From positions 1 through 50,548 of the forward strand of contig NZCK01000030.1 in NCBI GenBank assembly GCA_002688265.1: a stretch of 50,548 nucleotides of DNA, in the 5' to 3' direction. The position numbers were made by a program, and so were the translations under genes. Below are positions 24,513 through 32,256 of this stretch, piece after piece (the stretch's first letter is position 1; the number at the start of each line of letters is the position of its first letter). The notes below the pieces were generated by a model. The model made no database searches. It saw nothing but the letters and a program-made list of their open reading frames with translations, and was not told the origin of the DNA. The stretch is from an archaeon. Lineage in GTDB: Archaea; Nanobdellota; Nanobdellia; Woesearchaeales; GW2011-AR9.

Positions 24513-25733
24513 ATGTTCAAAAAAACTTTAAGAAGGTTTACAGCAGCGTATAAGGGGTTTACTGGAGAATTGGATAAAGATCTTAAATCTACCCGTACTG
24601 AACTTCTAAAATCTGAAGAAGAATGCCAGTGTCAAAACACCATTTTAGAATCCATTCTTGAAGGTATGCCAACCGCTTTAGTTCAAACTGATTGTAGTAA
24701 AGAACAATTAATTCAAAAAGCAAACCGTGCTTTTCTTAGTTTATATGGATATACTTCATTAGATGAAGTTATAGGAAAACCAATTTCAATCTTACATCCA
24801 GATCCAAAAACTGACTCTAGTTTGATGTCAGAAATTTATCAAGCAACAATGGCAGGAAGAGAATGGAATGGCAAAGTTGTTAACAGAAATTCAGATGGTG
24901 ATCGAATTCCTGTTCAGATTCATGCTGCTCCAGTATACACAACGAGTCAAGAAGAACCTTCTTCACTTTTAGCAACCATGATCGATTTAAGAGGAATAGA
25001 AGAAAGAGAAACTTTAGCTGCAATTGGTCGTCTAGCAGGTGGTGCAATTCATGATATCAACAATTCACTAACTGTAATTATTGGTTACATGAGTATTCTT
25101 CAACTAAGGTCAAATAATGAACAACTTACACAAGTTACAACTGCAGCTGATAGAGCTGCAAACATTTGCTCAGGTGTACTTTCTTTAAGACCAAAACCAA
25201 TTAAACCAATAAATCAAAGATTAGGTCCAATTATTAATTCTCTTATCTCACCTGCTTATCAAACAAGAATAATTGATGAGTCTGATGTTGGTATAACCTA
25301 CACTGACTCCAACAATTGGGAAACTAAAGTTGATAAGTTAAAAGTAACACAATTAGTAGACAACCTGATTAGAAATGCTGTAAATGCTTTAAGCAATCCT
25401 TCACAAAAGGGACAAATTGGAATTTCAACTTCTGATAGAATAATGGATGAAAAGGTTACTTTATACACTGGAGAAGAACTCCATTTGCAAGGAGAATATG
25501 TAGTTCTTGAAATAAGTGATAACGGACTTGGGATGGACAGTACAACTCAAAGAAGAATATTTGATCCTTTTTTCACAACGGAAATCAATGGAAAAGGAAC
25601 AGGACTTGGACTTACAATAGTACAAGATGTTGTTAAGAAACACCCTGGAGCTTATATGACTTTAGACACTGAAATCGGGAAAGGAACAACATTTACTATT
25701 TATTTTCCAGCAGTAGAAGAACAAGCATTGTAA
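24513..25733 (+). CDS. Soluble PAS-domain histidine kinase
   Basis: Senses a signal through PAS and phosphorylates a response regulator. Short coiled coil (about 20-45), PAS domain (about 45-160, with NRAFLSLYGYTSLDEVIGK), dimerisation/phosphoacceptor helix with H180 in GGAIHDINNSLTVIIGY, then HATPase: N box NLIRNAVNAL, G1 DNGLGMD, F box FDPFFTT, G2 GTGLGLTIV. No membrane segment, no receiver domain, and no response-regulator gene elsewhere in the window, so it is an orphan here. The ATG sits about 30 bp after a TTTATATATG box and is leaderless. The type is bacterial-like, so past transfer is plausible. Confidence 0.95.
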   Translation: MFKKTLRRFTAAYKGFTGELDKDLKSTRTELLKSEEECQCQNTILESILEGMPTALVQTDCSKEQLIQKANRAFLSLYGYTSLDEVIGKPISILHPDPKTDSSLMSEIYQATMAGREWNGKVVNRNSDGDRIPVQIHAAPVYTTSQEEPSSLLATMIDLRGIEERETLAAIGRLAGGAIHDINNSLTVIIGYMSILQLRSNNEQLTQVTTAADRAANICSGVLSLRPKPIKPINQRLGPIINSLISPAYQTRIIDESDVGITYTDSNNWETKVDKLKVTQLVDNLIRNAVNALSNPSQKGQIGISTSDRIMDEKVTLYTGEELHLQGEYVVLEISDNGLGMDSTTQRRIFDPFFTTEINGKGTGLGLTIVQDVVKKHPGAYMTLDTEIGKGTTFTIYFPAVEEQAL

Positions 25734-25750
25734 ATCATCAATTTATTCTT

Positions 25751-26383
25751 CTAAAACCATTTAACTAACACAAATAGTATTACAGAATATTTCACAAACA
25801 AGCCAAGAGTTGAATAAAACAACCATCTCCAAAAGTTATACTCTAAGACTCCAGCTATTGCCGAGAGAACTGAACTTGATAAAGGAAACAAATTGAAAAT
25901 AAAAACAATCATTCCCCCATATTTATCTACAAACTTTTGAATTCTCTGATAACGTTTCTCTCCCACAAAATGCCGAGTGATATGATTTGGCGCCAATCTT
26001 CCAATCCCATAATCAATTAGTTCAGCCGCAACCGCAGTAAAAATTGCTAGAGTGAACAGCTGAGTAAAAGAATATCCCAGAGAATAATAGTAAGGAATTA
26101 ATCCTTCAACTGGCAACAAAAAGAAAAATAAATATCCTGAAAAATGTACTATTACAAAACTATAGAGGGAGCCTTCTCCTGAAGTAAGTAATTCTCTACC
26201 TAAAGTTAAACTTAAAATAAAAACAAGAACTACAATTAAACTTAAACGCAAAATCATTATAGGTGTAAGTAGATCTACAAATTTTTTCTTAGCATATCTA
26301 ATTCTTCTTCTTCTATCTCTTTTTCTCTTGAAATTACGAACAAGTTTATCTTCTTTATCTTTTCCCAAACCAAGCACCCACAT
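25751..26383 (-). CDS. VTT/SNARE-associated (DedA-like) membrane protein
   Basis: A very basic N-terminus (RKRDRRRRIRYAKKK) precedes about five hydrophobic segments. The central part GYLFFFLLPVEGLIPYYYSLGY and the later FIFNLFPLSSSVLSAIAG with GLEY-like spacing resemble the VTT fold of DedA/YqaA-type proteins, thought to act as lipid scramblases or transporters. Identity to named members is low and the assignment is structural. It is 51 bases downstream of the SPFH gene on the same strand, so co-transcription is likely. Confidence 0.6.
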   Translation of the reverse strand: MWVLGLGKDKEDKLVRNFKRKRDRRRRIRYAKKKFVDLLTPIMILRLSLIVVLVFILSLTLGRELLTSGEGSLYSFVIVHFSGYLFFFLLPVEGLIPYYYSLGYSFTQLFTLAIFTAVAAELIDYGIGRLAPNHITRHFVGEKRYQRIQKFVDKYGGMIVFIFNLFPLSSSVLSAIAGVLEYNFWRWLFYSTLGLFVKYSVILFVLVKWF

Positions 26384-26434
26384 TTAATTTCCAAAATCAT
26401 TAAAAAAAGATTTTAAAAAATAAAAAATAAAAAG

Positions 26435-27250
26435 CTATTTTTTCTTAACAGCCTTAACTACTTTTTTAACAAGATCTGGACTACTGTCCCCAAAAGCCCG
26501 AAGTATTTCAAGTGGCACCGCAAAAACAATTGTATTATTTTTATCTGAAGCTATATCATTTATTGCCTGCAAAGTTCTAAGATGTAAAGCTCCTTGCGCT
26601 CCAGCCAAAGTTTCAGCTGCTGTTGCCATATTATTACTAGCTTCCACTTCTCCTTGTGCCTTAATAATAACTGCCCGTTTCTCCCTTTCTGATTCTGCTT
26701 CCTTCGCAAGGACTCGCTTCATCTCTTGTGGCAATTCTACATCTTTAAGTTCTACTGCTGTAACTTTAATTCCCCATTCATCTGTTGCTTTATCAACAAT
26801 TTCTTGAATTCGCCGAGAAATTTTTTCCCGGAAAACTAATAATTCATCAAGCATCACTTCTCCAACTACATCTCGCATTGTTGTTTGTGCTAATTGACTT
26901 ACTGCGTAACCAAAATGTTCCACTTCAATTACTGCCTTATTTGCATCACTCACTTTATAATATAAAACAGCATTAACTTTCAAAGAAACATTATCTTTAG
27001 TAATTGCATCCTGATCAGGAACATCAATTGTTTTAACCCTAATATCAATTCTTTGCCAAGTTTGAATGATTGGTATTACAATTCGCAAACCTGGTTGCAT
27101 CATACATTTATATTTTCCAAGAGTAAACAAAACTCCTCGCTCGTATTCTTTAACTACTTTCAATCCAGAAAGTATTAACAATCCTAAAAATCCAATAAAT
27201 CCAATTCCGAATAATGCCATAGTTCCCACCAATATTTCTGTTGTTACCAT
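26435..27250 (-). CDS. SPFH-domain stomatin/slipin-like membrane protein
   Basis: An N-terminal membrane segment (about 8-30) is followed by the SPFH domain (VKEYERGVLFTLGKYKCMMQPGLRIVIPIIQTWQRIDIR, then IDVPDQDAITKDNVSLKVNAVLYYKV) and a coiled coil (EMKRVLAKEAESEREKRAVIIKAQGEVEASNNM) ending in a hydrophobic stretch. Members form rings on membranes and recruit proteases or channels. The usual partner NfeD is not adjacent. The downstream VTT-like gene is the likely operon partner instead. Confidence 0.95.
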   Translation of the reverse strand: MVTTEILVGTMALFGIGFIGFLGLLILSGLKVVKEYERGVLFTLGKYKCMMQPGLRIVIPIIQTWQRIDIRVKTIDVPDQDAITKDNVSLKVNAVLYYKVSDANKAVIEVEHFGYAVSQLAQTTMRDVVGEVMLDELLVFREKISRRIQEIVDKATDEWGIKVTAVELKDVELPQEMKRVLAKEAESEREKRAVIIKAQGEVEASNNMATAAETLAGAQGALHLRTLQAINDIASDKNNTIVFAVPLEILRAFGDSSPDLVKKVVKAVKKK

Positions 27251-27386
27251 TATTTTCTAATAATACATAATTAAGAGAGTTACACAGTAGATAAAGATTT
27301 CTAAACTAGAAATAAATTAATAGAAATAAAAGATCAAAACACAATCAACACATTTAAAAACACAGAGTTAGAAATTTCTATCACCT

Positions 27387-28469
27387 ATGCTTAGTCCAAA
27401 ACAAGTAAAAACTGTTCAAAAAAAGCTTCAATCAGCCCAGTATCCAATCTACATTCACGACGATGATCCAGATGGACTATGCTCATTTATGCTTCTTTAC
27501 AACCAATATTTGGAAGGCCAAGGTTTTATGCTCAAAGCAGCACCAAAATTAGACACTAGATTTCATCCAAAGATCAACCACATTAATTATGATTTGATTG
27601 TTGTTTTAGACATTCCTCAGATAGAACAAGATTTTATTGATCAGGCTAAATCTCAGATCATGTGGATTGATCACCACCAAGTTCAAGATCAACAGAAAGT
27701 TTTGTATTACAACCCAAGAATAAAAGACGATAAAGCCTACATTCCAACCACTAGGATGGCTTATCAAATTATTGAAAAGAAAATTAGAGGTCACAAAAAG
27801 TACGCAGAAGCTAATCCAGACTTATGGATAGCAATGGTTGGTTGCCTTTCTGATTGGCATATGCCTGATTTTACAAAAAAGTTTTGTAAGATATATCCCG
27901 ATTTGATGGAAAAAGATGATGATATTGGAACTGCTTTGTATGCTCAGCCAATTGGAACTGTTGCTAAAGTGTTTGCCTTCATTTACAAAGGTAAGACTAA
28001 GGAAGTTTATCGTAACATCAAGGTTGCAATGAAAATTAAATCTCCTTATGAAATTTTGAATCAGACTACAGACAAAGGGAAATATTTGTGGAAGATGTAT
28101 ACCAAAATTAATGGAGCTTATGAAACACATATCAAGGCTGCAGGAAAACAAAAAGATAAAAGTCCAATTTTACATTACAATTATATTGATTCTCAATTTT
28201 CATTTACTGCAACACTCGCAACAGAATTGCAATTTCACCATAAAGATAAAGTTATTTTGATTACGAGGAAAAGTGAAGGAAAATATAAATGTTCTATCCG
28301 TGCTCAATTCCCAATTATTGAGCCACTACAAGCTGCACTTGAGGGTGTTGAAGGTTATGGTGGAGGTCATCCTAGTGCTTGTGGTGCTGTTGTAGCTGAA
28401 GAAGACTGGGACGGATTCTTGAAGAGGTTCAAAGAAGAGTTGAAAAAATTAAAAGAATTTGATAAATAA
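27387..28469 (+). CDS. DHH-DHHA1 phosphoesterase (archaeal RecJ/GAN-like)
   Basis: Metal-dependent phosphoesterase. The DHH domain shows HDDDPDGLCS (motif I), DIP (motif II) and DHHQ (motif III); the DHHA1 domain carries GYGGGHPSACGA near the C-terminus. In archaea such proteins are single-strand exonucleases (RecJ1/2, GAN of the replisome) or nano-RNases, so DNA repair or RNA turnover are both possible. 360 residues is in the normal range. ATG 27387 with CATTTAAAAAC about 30 bp upstream, leaderless. Confidence 0.85.
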   Translation: MLSPKQVKTVQKKLQSAQYPIYIHDDDPDGLCSFMLLYNQYLEGQGFMLKAAPKLDTRFHPKINHINYDLIVVLDIPQIEQDFIDQAKSQIMWIDHHQVQDQQKVLYYNPRIKDDKAYIPTTRMAYQIIEKKIRGHKKYAEANPDLWIAMVGCLSDWHMPDFTKKFCKIYPDLMEKDDDIGTALYAQPIGTVAKVFAFIYKGKTKEVYRNIKVAMKIKSPYEILNQTTDKGKYLWKMYTKINGAYETHIKAAGKQKDKSPILHYNYIDSQFSFTATLATELQFHHKDKVILITRKSEGKYKCSIRAQFPIIEPLQAALEGVEGYGGGHPSACGAVVAEEDWDGFLKRFKEELKKLKEFDK

Positions 28470-28536
28470 TCTTAAGAAAAACCAAACAAGCAAAATCCAA
28501 AAGTTTAAATCCTCATTTCTTTTTATCTTAACTTAA

Positions 28537-28974
28537 ATGTCTCTAATTCAACTAAACATACTCGGACCATTACTCTTTAGCTACACTGGTTTGTTATGGG
28601 GTTTTCTGCTTGCTGCAATCGCTGTTGAAGAACTTAAAGAACTCAAAGAATATTTAGAAAAAACCAAAACTCTTCTCTCATTCATTGTCTGTGCAGTATT
28701 TCTTTATTTAGGTTTTAACATGTACCCTCAATCAAATATTGATGCTGGAGTTTTGCTAGTAATTGCAGTTGGTATTCCAATTATTCAAGTTAAGAACAAA
28801 TCTGTTTGGCAAGAATTATGGGTCTTAGCACCTATTAGTTTTGGATTTCTTACTGTGCTTCTTGATGCAACAGCAATTGATAAATTATTACTTTTAGCAT
28901 CTGTGGCTCTATTATATTTCATCCTCTTAGGAGTAAAAATTCACAGCACAATATTAAACAATAAATCTTCATAA
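28537..28974 (+). CDS. Small polytopic membrane protein, unknown
   Basis: 145 residues, nearly all hydrophobic, about five membrane helices, with one charged cytoplasmic loop (EELKELKEYLEKTKT, about 32-47). No family recognised and no catalytic motif. It ends 4 bases before the HTH gene start, so both probably share a transcript from an AAGTTTAAATCC box near 28500. A membrane protein paired with a regulator suggests sensing, but nothing in the sequence proves it. Confidence 0.6.
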   Translation: MSLIQLNILGPLLFSYTGLLWGFLLAAIAVEELKELKEYLEKTKTLLSFIVCAVFLYLGFNMYPQSNIDAGVLLVIAVGIPIIQVKNKSVWQELWVLAPISFGFLTVLLDATAIDKLLLLASVALLYFILLGVKIHSTILNNKSS

Positions 28975-28978
28975 TAAA

Positions 28979-29620
28979 ATGACTCCCAACAAAACTTTAG
29001 AAGACACAATCATTGACAAAGTTCGTCCACTTATCCATGATAGTATTGAAAAAACATGGGGCCTTGCCATTCCGAAATTAGAAGAAGATATTACAAGTAA
29101 ACTCGCTAAAGAGCAAACCACAATCCCTATTCAATTTTCACTTCCGTATTCTGAAGCGCTTGCCGCTTTCAAAAAAGAATTTTTCGAAAGAGAACTTCGT
29201 AAACACCATAACATTTCTTTTTTAGCTAATCTTTTGGGTGTTAGCAGACGAAGTGTTCATCGTAGCATTAAAGATTTAGGAATAGATGTTCCAAAAATAA
29301 GCAAAGAGGAACAAAAAAATTATTTCAAGGAACAAAAAATTTACAACAGTTTACGTGAGGCTTTGTTAGAATATCGAACTTTATTCAAAGAAGACAAAAT
29401 GCAAGCACTTTACAGTACTTTGCCTACCCTTTCCAAAACCTTGGCTCAAGAATTGCCTGAACAGGAAGCTAGCACGTGGAGAAAAGCCAAACGCGACTTT
29501 GAAATTAGATATTTAAGACACCATATTGCTCTGGGGGATAAACTTAAAGTCGTAGCTAAAAGAATAGGAATGCGCGCGGAGTCATTATCACGAAAATTAA
29601 AGGTTTTGGGTTTACGATAA
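28979..29620 (+). CDS. DNA-binding protein with two Fis-type helix-turn-helix motifs
   Basis: 213 residues. The first Fis/NtrC-like HTH lies at about 62-98: FERELRKHHNISFLANLLGVSRRSVHRSIKDLGI. The second, at the extreme C-terminus (about 168-213), has the same plan: FEIRYLRHHIALGDKLKVVAKRIGMRAESLSRKLKVLGL. Between them is a helical linker. No AAA+ or receiver domain is present, so it is not a standard sigma-54 activator. Fis-type helices are typical of bacteria; a two-copy version in an archaeon is unusual. Probably a transcription regulator co-transcribed with 28537-28974. Confidence 0.7.
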   Translation: MTPNKTLEDTIIDKVRPLIHDSIEKTWGLAIPKLEEDITSKLAKEQTTIPIQFSLPYSEALAAFKKEFFERELRKHHNISFLANLLGVSRRSVHRSIKDLGIDVPKISKEEQKNYFKEQKIYNSLREALLEYRTLFKEDKMQALYSTLPTLSKTLAQELPEQEASTWRKAKRDFEIRYLRHHIALGDKLKVVAKRIGMRAESLSRKLKVLGLR

Positions 29621-29679
29621 TTGACTTTATTACAATTAATAACAACAATCTTTATATTCTAGACCAAAAATTTGCAGAT

Positions 29680-29994
29680 ATGGAAAGAACAAGAGTTATT
29701 GGATCTTTAGTTGAAATTCATCCAGGATACGAGCAAGAAGCTGCAGCATTTTATGATACCTTAGATGGTTTGAATTTAGATGCAACAATCACTTCTGATT
29801 CTAGAATGATAGAAGATTTAGGTATAGATTCAATTGATACTTTAGAAATTGAGGTAGAGTTAGAGTATAGAATTCCTAGATTAAATTCAACGGGAGATGG
29901 TTTCCTTCCTGGACTTGGTGTTAATAATGCTTCTTACTCCATAACTGATTGTTTTACAGAATTGGTAAAATATTTACAAGAGGGTCAAAAATGA
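29680..29994 (+). CDS. Acyl/peptidyl carrier protein-like protein
   Basis: 104 residues with the carrier-protein signature LGIDSIDTLEIEVELEYRI. S51 of DSID is where 4'-phosphopantetheine would attach, and the helix after it is the usual acidic recognition helix. A 14-residue insert (about 67-82) sits before the third helix, and the protein ends with TDCFTELVKYL like other carriers. No phosphopantetheinyl transferase or ketosynthase is in the window, and carrier proteins are uncommon in archaea. Its TGA overlaps the ATG of the next gene (ATGA). TATA-like TCTTTATATTC near 29648-29658, leaderless. Confidence 0.75.
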   Translation: MERTRVIGSLVEIHPGYEQEAAAFYDTLDGLNLDATITSDSRMIEDLGIDSIDTLEIEVELEYRIPRLNSTGDGFLPGLGVNNASYSITDCFTELVKYLQEGQK

Positions 29995-30314
29995 AAGATC
30001 TCACTCTACAAACTTCTCTACAAGAAGCAGAACCTAGTTTCCCAGAATTAATTGATGCATTTTATGGTGCAATAACTGATTTTTATCAAGGTGTAGATTT
30101 AGAGGAAGAAGTTGAATCTATGACTACAACAACAGTTATGCCAAACTTTTCTGGACCAAATCCATTGCATTTTTTAGCTGAACTGCGTGATAGAATTCCA
30201 GAAATTGATACTTCTATGGCAGAATTAGTATTTCCAAGATACCACAATGATTCTGCCAGTTATACTTTTATTGACTGTCTTGCTGATGTAGTTGATTATG
30301 TTTCAGATAGGTGA
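29991..30314 (+). CDS. Degenerate carrier-protein paralogue without the modified serine
   Basis: 107 residues, aligning along its length with the upstream protein: AFYGAI with AFYDTL, FLAELRDRIPEID with IEVELEYRIPRLN, SASYTFIDCLADVVDYV with NASYSITDCFTELVKYL. Where the partner has DSID this has SGPN, so the attachment serine is Gly. The ATG at 29991 overlaps the previous stop, which implies translational coupling. It probably arose by tandem duplication and may act as an unmodified partner of the first. A structured element (copy D) follows. Confidence 0.65.
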   Translation: MKDLTLQTSLQEAEPSFPELIDAFYGAITDFYQGVDLEEEVESMTTTTVMPNFSGPNPLHFLAELRDRIPEIDTSMAELVFPRYHNDSASYTFIDCLADVVDYVSDR

Positions 30315-30326
30315 GAAAAAGTTTAA

Positions 30327-30535
30327 GTTCAGTACGGCTTAAAACTCATTTTATTCGTGCTCAGCATGCCAAAATTGTTTGGCAACTGAAAATCTTTGAT
30401 TTTCATGCACAAGGCTGAGTCAACGCCCCGCTTCTCAACTTCACTTCTGTTCGCATTGCTCACAAATTCAGGTCGTGCTAACTCCTTATCTTTAATGTTT
30501 TGACAAGTTTGGCCCTCTGTGTGCCCGTACTGAAC
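30327..30535 (-). ncRNA. Structured intergenic element, putative antisense copy D
   Basis: 209 bases closed by a perfect 11-bp stem, GTTCAGTACGG (30327-30337) with CCGTACTGAAC (30525-30535). Internal hairpins include TGCCAAA/TTTGGCA and GAAAATC/GATTTTC. On the reverse strand it carries GGGCCAAACTTG near its 5' end, then GAGC, GCGAA, AAGTGAA and GACTCAGCC in the order of the core of copies A-C, but the AT hairpin is reduced to a few bases. So membership is likely but not certain. It fills most of the gap between the carrier-protein pair and the rpo7 operon. Confidence 0.5.
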
Positions 30536-30560
30536 TCAATACCTAATGATAAGAGAAAGC

Positions 30561-30610
30561 TTTATAAATGAACTCTAGAAATTGTATTGAATCATATCCT
30601 AAAACGGAGG
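30561..30610 (+). promoter_or_regulatory. Promoter and ribosome binding site of the rpo7-spt4-S24e-S27ae operon
   Basis: TTTATAAA at 30561-30568 is about 56 bp before the ATG, giving a leader of some 25-30 bases that contains GGAGG at 30606-30610. Unlike the leaderless single genes, this operon has a true SD. Confidence 0.7.
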
Positions 30611-30620
30611 AAAGCTACAA

Positions 30621-31181
30621 ATGTTCTACAAAGTACGCATAAAAGATTACATCCGGGTCCCACCAAAGATGTTTGGTGAAGGTAAAATGGGAGCTGTTCT
30701 ACAGAATATCAAAGAAAGCTATGAGAATTATGTTTCCAAGAAATTAGGATTTGTTCTTAATGTAATTGAGATTCATTCCATTACTGAAGGAATTATTGTA
30801 CCTGGTGACGGTGCAGGTTATTATCAAGCAGAATTCGATTTATTAGTATTCAGACCAAACTTACAAGAATTAGTTTATGCTAAAGTAAGAGACATTATTG
30901 ATTTTGGTGGCTTCTTAGACATGGGCGGCACTGAAGGAATGGTTCACATTTCACAAAGTATGGATGATTTTGTATCATTTAGTAAAGAGAAGGTTTTAAT
31001 GGGAAAGAAAACTAATCGATCTTTAAAAGTTGGTGACAAATGTCAAGCTAGAATCATTGCAATTAGTTACAAAGATTTGCGTAGTCCAAAAATCGGATTA
31101 ACTATGAGACAAGAAGGTCTTGGCAAATTAGAATGGTTAAAAACTGAAGGGCAACCCACTGCTGAAAAAGCAGAAGAATAA
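30621..31181 (+). CDS. rpo7: RNA polymerase subunit Rpo7 (RpoE')
   Basis: Stalk subunit of archaeal RNA polymerase, which binds Rpo4 and nascent RNA. N-terminal RNP/SHS2-like domain (about 1-78, starting MFYKVRIKDYIRVPP), then an S1 domain (about 82-165: AKVRDIIDFGGFLDMGGTEGMVHISQ, KVGDKCQARIIAISY, IGLTMRQEGLG). Length 186 is typical. Its partner Rpo4 is encoded separately at 42702. First gene of an operon with spt4 and two small-subunit proteins, the usual archaeal order. Confidence 0.97.
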   Translation: MFYKVRIKDYIRVPPKMFGEGKMGAVLQNIKESYENYVSKKLGFVLNVIEIHSITEGIIVPGDGAGYYQAEFDLLVFRPNLQELVYAKVRDIIDFGGFLDMGGTEGMVHISQSMDDFVSFSKEKVLMGKKTNRSLKVGDKCQARIIAISYKDLRSPKIGLTMRQEGLGKLEWLKTEGQPTAEKAEE

Positions 31182-31215
31182 ACATTATCAATAAAAATTT
31201 AGAAAAGGAAAAACC

Positions 31216-31410
31216 ATGGCAAAAAAATTCGCACACAAACAAGATAAGCGGCTTTTAACAGAAGCACAAATCAAAGAATTAGGTTTACAAAAAGGTGACT
31301 TTACTGAGAGTTGGCAAGGTCGAGTTTTTGTAAATGACGCTCAAAACAGTCATATTGCAACAGAGATGGGTATTAAAAGAAAAGGCGAATATGCTATCAA
31401 AATAAGATGA
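31216..31410 (+). CDS. spt4: Transcription elongation factor Spt4 (RpoE'') lacking the zinc ribbon
   Basis: Partner of Spt5 at the polymerase clamp. The C-terminal half is clearly Spt4: ESWQGRVFVNDAQNSHIATEMGIKRKGEYAIKIR. In typical archaeal Spt4 the first 25 residues hold a four-cysteine zinc ribbon; here that part is KFAHKQDKRLLTEAQIKELGLQKGD, with no cysteine in the whole protein. Position after rpo7 and before S24e is the conserved one, which supports orthology. A weak AAAGGA lies upstream of the ATG. Confidence 0.88.
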   Translation: MAKKFAHKQDKRLLTEAQIKELGLQKGDFTESWQGRVFVNDAQNSHIATEMGIKRKGEYAIKIR

Positions 31411-31431
31411 AATTAATATAAGGTGAAATTC

Positions 31432-31845
31432 ATGGATTTAACAATAAGTAATAAATTTAATAATCAATTATTAGGAAGAATTGATGTAGTTGGAGAGATT
31501 AACTTTTCTGGAGCTACACCAAGTAATGCTGAAGTTGCTTCCGCAATTGCTAAAAATCTTAAAGTAAAAGAAGATTTAATTGTTGTAAAACAAATCTTAA
31601 CTAAATTTTCTAGTCAGTCTGCAAAGTTTAAAGCAGTGTCATATAAAGATCCTGCTGCAAAAGCAAAGTTTGAAGTTGCAACTAAACATCTTAAAGCTCA
31701 AGCTGAAAAGAAAGCTAAAGAAGAGACTGAAAAGAAGGCAGCAGAATTAGAAGCAAAACAAAAAGCTGAAGAAGAAGCTGCAGCAACTGCCGAAACAAAA
31801 GAAACAGAGGCTCCAGTTGAAGCCCCTTCAGAAGAGAAATCATAA
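31432..31845 (+). CDS. rps24e: Small subunit ribosomal protein S24e with charged tail
   Basis: The body (about 1-98) has the S24e pattern: NQLLGRIDVVGEINFSGATPSNAEVASAIAKNLKVKEDLIVVKQI. The last 45 residues are a Lys/Glu/Ala helix running into an acidic PVEAPSEEKS tail, longer than common S24e. The start is ATG 31432 (MDLTIS), with GGTGA five bases before it; an in-frame codon three residues earlier lies upstream of that site. The stop TAA is the first unit of a TAA repeat. Confidence 0.93.
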   Translation: MDLTISNKFNNQLLGRIDVVGEINFSGATPSNAEVASAIAKNLKVKEDLIVVKQILTKFSSQSAKFKAVSYKDPAAKAKFEVATKHLKAQAEKKAKEETEKKAAELEAKQKAEEEAAATAETKETEAPVEAPSEEKS

Positions 31846-31868
31846 TAATAATAATAATAATAATAATA
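31843..31868 (+). repeat. (TAA)n microsatellite between S24e and S27ae
   Basis: About eight TAA units directly following and including the S24e stop codon. Similar tracts occur at 40028-40042 and 45525-45551. Confidence 0.9.
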
Positions 31869-31889
31869 TAATTATCATAGGTGAAAATT

Positions 31890-32120
31890 ATGGCAAAGAA
31901 AGGAAGTACAAAACGAACTGGAAAAGATCGTAAAGCTGAAAGAGCAAAAAAAGTTAGTAAGCCAAGAAAGCTTTGGGAGAAATACAAAGTTGAAGGTGAC
32001 ACACTTGTTAAGAGTAATAAATTTTCACCAAAGAGTCCTGGAGATTTCTTAGCAAATCACAAAAACAGAAAGACTTGTGGTAAGACTGGATATACTGAAT
32101 TTGTAACAAAGTCTGAATAA
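31890..32120 (+). CDS. rps27ae: Small subunit ribosomal protein S27ae with degenerate zinc finger
   Basis: C-terminal core matches S27ae: SPGDFLANHKNRKTCGKTGYTEF. The standard protein has CxxC before the loop and CGKCGYTEF after it; here the pairs read SPKS and CGKT, so only one of four zinc ligands remains. An extra basic segment of about 25 residues precedes it (GSTKRTGKDRKAERAKK), which may compensate for RNA binding. GGTGA with a five-base spacer fixes the start. Last gene of the rpo7 operon. Confidence 0.92.
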   Translation: MAKKGSTKRTGKDRKAERAKKVSKPRKLWEKYKVEGDTLVKSNKFSPKSPGDFLANHKNRKTCGKTGYTEFVTKSE

Positions 32121-32256
32121 ACTTCTTTAATTATTTTTCTTTAATATTATTTTTTCTAATAATGTTTACTTCAAAGGTCAAGCAGGAGCTACGTTAAGTC
32201 GGCTTTAGATCATAATAAACCATACTTTAATAAAATTCAAATTCTAAATTCTTTTC

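Noticed and set aside
25461-25643. Antisense frames inside the histidine kinase and other enzymes
   Set aside because: They lie fully within strong coding genes and show no recognisable protein features.
30327-30535. RNase P RNA or SRP RNA
   Set aside because: The conserved RNase P cores and the SRP helix 8 loops are not present on either strand.
32175-32215. Possible tRNA or structured remnant before the UDG gene
   Set aside because: Only a short AAGC/GCTT stem can form; no T loop or acceptor pairing, and no match to the element family.
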